A stretch of DNA of 64,000 nucleotides, taken from contig CM035170.1 in assembly GCA_020205615.1 (NCBI GenBank), positions 29,297,568 through 29,361,567 on the forward strand. Direction: 5' to 3'. How positions within the stretch are numbered: the stretch's first letter is position 1; each line of letters starts with the position of its first letter. The position numbers and the translations under genes are program-made. The notes under the pieces were generated by a model that was not told the DNA's origin, ran no database searches, and saw nothing but the letters and a program-made list of their open reading frames with translations. This DNA is from Panax quinquefolius. Lineage: Eukaryota; Streptophyta; Magnoliopsida; Apiales; Araliaceae. This document shows, piece after piece, positions 57,961-64,000 of the stretch.

Positions 57961-59160
57961 AATATATTTCAAATTAAACAAACTAAGAAAATGAAAAGAG
58001 ATGATGTTAATTATACCTTTATGTGGCAATTGTAGACTCGCTCATATTAATGAAACAAGATTATCCAAGTTGCATAAAGATGGGCTCCTAGAGCTATCGA
58101 TTATGAATCATATCCAACCTGTGAATCTTGTCTCATGGGTAAAATGACTAAATCTCCTTTTAGTGGAAAAGGAGAAAGAGTTACTGAGTTGTTAGCGTTG
58201 GTACACACGGATGTATGTGGACCTATGACAACGACATCGCACGAGGAGGGTATTCTTATTTTATTACATTCACTTGGCGACCACTCAAGATTTGGATATG
58301 TGTATTTAATGAAATAAAATCTGAATCATTTGAAAAGTTCAAAGAGTTCGTAAGTGAAGTTGAGAAGCAAACCTGGTAAGAGTATTAAGATTCTTCGATC
58401 CGATCGAGGAGGAGAATACTTAAGTGGTGAGTTTCTCAATTGTCTCAAAGAAAATGGTATAAACTCACAATGGACTCCACCGGGACGCCACGGATGAATG
58501 GTGTATTCGAAAGGAGAAATCGAACATTGTTGGACATGGTTCGATCTATGATGAGCTTCACCGAACCTTCCGGTTTCCTTCTGGGGATATGCCCTAGAAT
58601 CGGCTGCATACCTACTTAACAAGGTACCTACAAAATCCGTCCCCAAGACCTCATATGAGTTATGGACAGGGAGGAAACCTAATCTTAAGCATGTTAAGAC
58701 TTGGGGTTGTCCAAATTTTATGTCAAAAAGTTTGAAAAGCGATAAGTCGCAAACTAGATCGACAAATGTAGATTTGTGGGATATCCTAAAGAAACATCGG
58801 GATATTATTTCTATCATCCAACTGATCAAAAGGTGTTTGTTGCGAAACATGCTGCCTTCTTGGAAAAGGAGTTTATCCTTGAAGGGTCAATGGGAGTAAG
58901 ATATATCTTGAAGAGGTTCAAGAACCACAAAATACTACGAGATCAAAGTGAGGTACCTAACCAAGTAGAGATTCATACATACCACACCCTATTCAGAACG
59001 GAAGAGTACCAAAGATACCAGACAGTATGGACTTGTCATAGAAGATGACAATGAGGTACGATCATAGATGATGATGATCCATTGAATTCTGAGCAAGGCT
59101 ATGAGTAGTAAAGACTCGGAGAAGTGGCAAGAAGCCATGAAATCGAGATGGACTCCATGT
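57961..59160 (+). pseudogene. pol: Copia C integrase and linker
   Basis: The zinc-binding part is damaged at its first His (a stop in WHCRLGH near 58030) but CESCLMGKMTKSPF is intact. The first catalytic Asp (HTDVCGPM, about 58205), second (RSDRGGEY, about 58400) and Glu (ERRNRTLLDM, about 58510) are all recognisable, though in different frames. FVGYPKETSGYYFYHP follows at 58770-58820, then the acidic linker (58900-59060). Confidence 0.85.
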
Positions 59161-60100
59161 ATGAGAACCAAGTATGGACTTTGGTCTCACCACCAAGGCA
59201 TTAAGCCTATTGGGGGTAAATGGGTCTTAAAAGAAAGATCGGAGCAGTATCAAGAAGGTAGAGACCTATAAAGCCCGGATGGTTGCAAAAGGTTTCAAAC
59301 AAAGACAAGGAGTTGACTATGATTAAACCTTTTCACCCAAGAGTAATGCTCAAGTCCATTCGGATTTTGCTTGCGATTGCAACTTACCATGACTACTTAA
59401 ATCTGGCGGATGGACGTGAAAACGGCCTTCCTCAATGGGAAACTTGAGGAGGATGTGTATATGACATTAAACCGGAGGGATTTGTTTCAAAGGTTGGAAC
59501 AAATCAAGTCTCGTAAGCTTACAACGATCCATTTATGGATTAAAGCAAGCTTCTCGTGGGTGGAACATCCGTTTTGATGAAACAATCAAAAAGTTTGATT
59601 TTATCAAAATGAGGATGAACCATGTGTGTACAAGAAGGTTAGTGGAGATATTTGTTTCATTCCTTGTATTATATGTTGATGATATATTACCGATAGGGAA
59701 TGATATTCCTATGCCGCAAACAATTAAAATCAAGTTATCTAAACACTTCTCCATGAAGGACTTGGGAGAAGCATCCTATATTTTGGGGATAAAGATCTAT
59801 AGAGATAGATCTAATAGGATGCTTGGCTTGTCCCAAGGAACGACATTGACTTGATGCTAAAAAGGTTTAGCATGGAAGATTCCAAAAGAGGTCTCATGCC
59901 GATGAGCCATGGAATACATCTCTCAAGAAACAAGCCCCAAAGACACTGAGAGAGAAACCGTATGAGTAAGATTCCTTATGCTTCAAAGAATAGGATCTAT
60001 CATGTATGCTGTATGATATGTACTAGACCAGATGTCGCTCATGCACTTAGTGTAACAAGCGAGATATCGTCGAATCCAGGAGAAGAACACTGGAAGGCGG
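59161..60100 (+). pseudogene. pol: Copia C reverse transcriptase
   Basis: Pieces of the fingers ([14 protein letters not shown], about 59285-59325, with a stop replacing the next Glu), WRMDVKTAFLNGKLEEDVYM (about 59405-59463) and a longer open part (59609-59854) with LYVDDILPIGND and SMKDLGEASYILGIKIYRDRSN. YVDD is intact here, unlike in B. Then RPDVAHALSVTS (about 60025-60060). Multiple frameshifts and stops. Confidence 0.87.
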
Positions 60101-60663
60101 TGAGTGAAAATTTCCTAAAGTACTTAAGAAGAACTAAGGATGTATTTCTTGTCTACGGTGGGTCCGAATAAAACTAGAAGGCTTCATGAGACTCAAGTTT
60201 TCAAACAGCACCAAGATGATGAAAGAATCCATTTGGGTATGTGTTTACCTTAAATGGTGGCGCGATGAGTTGAAAAGTTCCAAGCAATGAAACGATTCTT
60301 GATTCAAATGTGACAGAGGAAGAGTACATAGCTGCAAGTGAAGCTGCAAAGGAAGCTGTTTAGATGAAGAAGTTCATTACCGAACTTGGTGTGGTTCCTA
60401 GCATTAAAGGACCAAAGGTGCCTTTATTCCGTGACAACAACATTGAGGTCATTGCAAGCTAAGGAACCTGTGTCTCATCGAAATCCAAACACGTGTCATG
60501 GCGATTTCATTTGATCGAGAGATCATTGAAAGAGGAGACGTCACCTGGGCGTGTGGACTCTCAAGACAATATTGCGAGATCCATTTACTAAAGCGTTAAC
60601 ACAATGTTAGTTTGATCGTCACTTAGAGAAGATGGGTATGAGATACCACGGCGATTGGCTTTA
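60101..60663 (+). pseudogene. pol: Copia C RNase H
   Basis: Homologue of the intact B domain. FLKYLRRTKDVFLVYGGSE ends in a shift at 60170; later words EEYIAASEAAKEAV, KKFITELGVVPSIKG, CDNN-like (here CDN changed to RDN) and MGMRYHGDWL can be followed to the stop at 60661-60663. Frame breaks and a stop at about 60361 inactivate it. Confidence 0.85.
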
Positions 60664-60677
60664 GTGCAGTGGGAGAT
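60664..60677 (+). other. Copia C polypurine tract
   Basis: GTGCAGTGGGAGAT directly before the 3' LTR, one base different from the B tract. Confidence 0.87.
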
Positions 60678-62531
60678 TGAAAGTATTATGCATACAAGCC
60701 AATCATGTATGATGATAAAGCATATCTTGTGTAATCAATCTTATTTATTTATTAATAAAAGAATTATTTATTAAAGGCATTTATTATCTACATGGTGTCT
60801 TTGTTTTAATAATATGTGATAAACTCATAGTTTTAAGCAACGCTTTTAGAATAATGATGATGATCATTCTAATGAGATCTAAATTCTTAGAAAGCTTAAA
60901 ACTAAAATAGTTCCCAATCATTGGATTACTAAATTGGGGATTAGTGAATCCGGATAGATCGAAGTACATCGTTAACTTGCTCATTGGATGAAGATGATTG
61001 ATCTCATGATCATTTGTGTGGAGACACTAAAGCAAGTATGTAGGTGCTTATTAGAGAATAAGTTCACTGAACGTGACTCGCTAAGGAATACCTAATGGAG
61101 TTTTACTTACCTGTCAATAGGAATTCTTATAGTGATAGTAGTACAAATGATCCTTAGACTTGAGATCATCATAGTATCTTATATATAATAAATTACACTT
61201 TGACTTATTCCTTAAGACTCTTAGAGTATATCAAAGGGTATGCTTGGGTGTAATAAGTTATATATGAAGATAATGAATGATCAATAAAGAATCTACCACT
61301 TCTAGTAAAAGGAGAAATGTCCTATGTGATTCGATAAATGACAACCCAGGAATCCTTGGCCAAGGTGGAATGAAATTAGAAAGTAGTTTCTAATTTGCAT
61401 TCATTAGGAGTTGTTCATTTAGGAATCGAAATACATATAATTAAATAAAATAAGACTTGACAATAATTCCATGTCTTATATTTAATTGGGACATTGTATG
61501 GTGGAAGGATTGAATTGTACGGTAACTATTTACTCAAAGGTTCTTTTATGATTAATGTTGAAATCTATATTATCTGGAAAGTCGTTGATCGCTAGGGAGG
61601 CTTATCCCTATTGTAGAATAAATATTATTTATTTAAATAAATTATTTGTTTAATTTATTTATTTAAATGAGATTAGAATTGTTCTAATTGATTTATTCAC
61701 AACCGGTTTAATATGGAGAACCTAAAGGGTCACACCATAAAAGGAAGAATAATTATTTAAGAAGTTAATGGCATAATTGTAATAATATGTTAAGTATATT
61801 TAATTTAATCTATGGTGATAGAATAAATTAAATAGCTTAATATTTATTATTTAATATTTTAGAAATATTAAATATAAATTAATAAGAGGAGTCTTATTAA
61901 TATTATTACAATTATTATTATTTTAATTTCTAAAAGGTTTAGGAATTAATTTAATATAAGTACTCTCATTTATTCCTAATTGGATTAGGAAAGAAAATTA
62001 GTTAAAGAAGTTTAATTAATTACCCCTAATAGGATTAGGGAGCCCATTTAATTAAAAGAGTTTAATTAAATAAATAATACCTTATTTTAATTAAAATAGG
62101 TTACATGATATCTTTATAAGAGAGTCTTATATCGGATATCTAATATACGTAATTCCTAGAGTTGAGAGTACGCCCCTTTTTCTATATAGATAGGAAAACT
62201 AGGGTTTGAGCCAATTCCTTCTTCTTGAAAAATTCTTCTTCCTTGGTGGATCACCTATAGAGGCCATACATTTGGGTGGCTTACATTGATCAAAGGAAGG
62301 AATCTACGGAGATTCAAGGAGATCATGGAGAAGTAGGAGGTGAACTCGCACACGAGGAAGCTCGTTTCTACAAGGGTATGATTTCATAATTTCTTATTCT
62401 TCGTTTTAATTAATAATATGCATAAAGGATGATCCGGGTAATTGGTTTGTGAAAAATTTTAAAATCTGATTTTATTTCGCTTCCGCTATTTTGCAATTTG
62501 ATTGCTACTTTGATTTTCACAAAACCTAACA
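60678..62531 (+). repeat. Copia C 3' LTR
   Basis: TGAAAGTATTATGCAT...AAAACCTAACA, 1854 bp. Very similar to 53039-54900 and, inverted, to the LTRs of B. Confidence 0.93.
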
Positions 62532-62536
62532 GTTTC

Positions 62537-62792
62537 CTGCATAGATATTAATGCATCTTGTTAAGGCATGACTTAGTGGTCTCATAAGACTAACATCTTG
62601 CAAATATTCGCATAGCAATTCTTGTTACACTCTTAAGCATGAACATCAAGTATCCTATTAAAAAGGAATTCGATATAACTACTGAAATAACTCAAAATGA
62701 ATAACTAAAAACAAATCAATGGGGAGAACAATAATGGGTTGCCTCCCAACCAGTGCTAAGTTATAGTTAATTAGCTTGACTGTCTCTGAGCT
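62537..62792 (-). other. Athila-like post-pol spacer
   Basis: On the minus strand the protease frame ends and within about 60 bp reads gcactggttgggaggcaacc (62757-62738), a phrase that in Athila elements follows the end of integrase. Its position directly after protease shows that RT, RNase H and integrase were removed. Confidence 0.75.
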
Positions 62793-64000
62793 TCATGTTA
62801 CAGATGGAATTGAGGTGCCTTCCTTCGTGTCCTCTGCACCCTGAAATTTAATGACCTCATCTTTCGTCAATGGCTCTTCCTTCAACTCTGAATTTTTACC
62901 CGTTGCACATATCAATGGTCCATAATCCCTCGATTTCTGTACTTCATCCTGTAGGCACCAATCCACCACATCAACCAGGAAGCACTCTTCTTCATCCGTT
63001 GGTAGACTGATTTCTTTAAATACGTTAAAGGTGATTTCTTGATCCTGGACACGCATAGTGAGCTCACCTTTTTGCACATCTATTGACGTTCTGCTTGTGG
63101 CCAAGAATGGTCTCCCCAGTATTATTGGTATGCTTTTGTCCTCCTCGTTGTATAGGATAATGAAGTCAGCTGGGAAAATAAATTTGTCCACCTTAACCAA
63201 CACATCTTCAACAATTCCTCGTGGATACGTGATCGATCTATTAGCTAGCTGTAATGATACGTTTGTCGGCTTTGGATCCGGTAATCCCAACTGGTTAAAC
63301 ACTGACAAGGGCATCAAATTTATGCTTGCCCCAAGATCACATAAACACTTGCTAAAGTTCATCTTTCCAATTGTGCATGGAATTATGAAACTGCCTAGAT
63401 CTTTCTGCTTTGGAGGTAGTTTCTGCTGAAGCACTGCACTGCATTCCCTTGTCAAGCCTACTGTCTCAAACTCATCTAATCTCCTCTTCCTGACAATATA
63501 CCCTTCATAAATTTTGCGTAGCTTGGCATTTGTTCCAATGCCTCGGCGAATGGTATGTTGATCTCTGACTTTTTGAATACCTCCAAGAATTTCTTTGAAC
63601 TATTTATCTTCCTTTTTCTTATTTAATCTCTGCGGATCTGTAACTTGAATGTGAATTGGTGGTCTTGGACTCTTAACCGTCTCCTCTGAACCTGCTTTAT
63701 CTTTCTCTTCCCATCGATCCTCGATTTCTCCAAATTTTCCTACTCGATTGGTGGCTCTCTCCTCGGCATGCGCACAAGACGCCCTCCTCGAGTGCATTCA
63801 CACGGTATGCGACTTAAAGAATCGCATGATCTTTCCCAGATCTTAATGTGATCGCTTGACACTGTTCCTTCCCTTCTCTTCTTGGATTGGTCTCCGTATT
63901 ACTTGGCAATGAACCCTAGGGCCTGTTAGTAAGCATGTTCGCCATCTGTCCCATTTGAGTTTCCAGATTCTTTATAGCCACTGCTTGGCTCTTGATCATA
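62793..64000 (-). pseudogene. gag-pro: Athila-like gag C-terminus and protease, partial
   Basis: The stretch 63455-62793 (220 codons, uninterrupted) begins ECSAVLQQKLPPKQKD and carries the retroviral-type protease: CDLGASINLMPLSVF, where the active-site motif reads D-L-G (usual for Athila), then LQLADRS-like LQLANRSITYPRG and PIILGRPFLATSRTSIDV. Upstream, gag C-terminal pieces lie in other frames: MGQMANMLTNRP (about 63960), EQCQAITLRSGK (about 63870), QRLNKKKED (63620) and EALEQMPSYAKFM (about 63530). The frame continues past the window edge. It ends with a Lys/Glu-rich tail and a stop at 62793 instead of entering RT. Confidence 0.87.

Larger units (their letters stand above)
53039..62531 (+). 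mobile_element. Ty1/Copia LTR retrotransposon C
   Basis: A 9.5-kb insertion in the Athila-like element. LTRs 53039-54900 (1862 bp) and 60678-62531 (1854 bp). Flanking pentamers gttta (53034-53038) and gtttc (62532-62536) differ by one base. PBS, leader, gag, protease, integrase, RT, RNase H and polypurine tract follow in Copia order on the plus strand. Same family as B, in the opposite orientation. All domains are present but frameshifted many times. Confidence 0.92.
21821..64000 (-). mobile_element. Athila-like Ty3/Gypsy element, split by nested insertions, 5' end beyond the window
   Basis: On the minus strand, from right to left: gag C-terminus and protease (64000-62793), a spacer typical of Athila elements after pol, an env-like ORF (52599-51300), a long pyrimidine-rich 3' untranslated region, a polypurine tract (AAGTTTTGGGGTATC) and a 3' LTR starting TGATAAGTAGGATTTATACC. 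Copia A lies in the 3' LTR and Copia C between protease and the env-like ORF. Reverse transcriptase, RNase H and integrase are absent, so this copy is non-autonomous. The left end at 21821 (TGTTGCCTC on the plus strand) is a best guess; no target duplication can be checked because the other end is outside. Confidence 0.78.

Noticed and set aside
63058..63429. 123-codon plus-strand frame
   Set aside because: Antisense shadow of the Athila protease frame.

Overview
This is repeat-rich nuclear DNA from a flowering plant, almost certainly a dense heterochromatic or intergenic tract. I find no convincing host gene, tRNA, rRNA or prokaryotic feature. Nearly everything can be assigned to LTR retrotransposons inserted into one another. 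Element borders were fixed by reading terminal TG...CA motifs, target-site duplications (TSDs), primer binding sites (PBS) complementary to initiator tRNA-Met, polypurine tracts (PPT) and duplicated LTRs. The species cannot be named from the sequence.

Layout. (1) 1-371, 12077-12206 and 20764-~21820 are three pieces of one unclassified flanking sequence, separated by insertions. (2) 372-12076 is a solo LTR ('S', TSD acatc) interrupted by a complete Ty3/Gypsy element 'E1' (1699-9353, + strand, TSD tttga). (3) 12207-20758 is a second complete Ty3/Gypsy element 'E2' (+, TSD ttgtc). (4) From about 21821 to beyond the right edge lies an Athila-like Ty3/Gypsy element on the minus strand. Its gag/protease is at 62793-64000, its env-like ORF at 51300-52599 and its 3' LTR is split between ~21821-22881 and 49582-50179. 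(5) Inside that 3' LTR is a Copia element 'A' (22882-49581, minus). Its 5' LTR was hit twice: by Copia 'B' (30023-39557, minus) and by Gypsy 'D' (40263-48738, minus, TSD atcga). (6) A second copy of the B family, Copia 'C' (53039-62531, +), sits in the Athila internal region.

E1, E2 and D belong to one Gypsy group: shared LTR ends (TGTGAGACCCC / GGCGTCACA), a shared R/U5 region with a 50-60 bp tandem array, and E1 carries a C-terminal chromodomain-like segment of the Tekay/Del type. All three have lost most of reverse transcriptase, RNase H and integrase, by different deletions. The Athila copy has lost all of RT-RH-IN but kept protease and the env-like ORF. Only Copia A still carries most of gag-pol, broken by a few stops and frameshifts. 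Nothing here looks capable of autonomous movement.

The most interesting signals are an LTR-derived ~240-bp tandem array inside D, a thrice-repeated hairpin motif in the leader of the B/C Copia family with evidence of recombination between its copies, a telo-box-rich solo LTR, the pol-less Athila derivative, and a ~70-codon sense frame open in five of six Gypsy LTR copies. I did not find a new defence or regulatory system.
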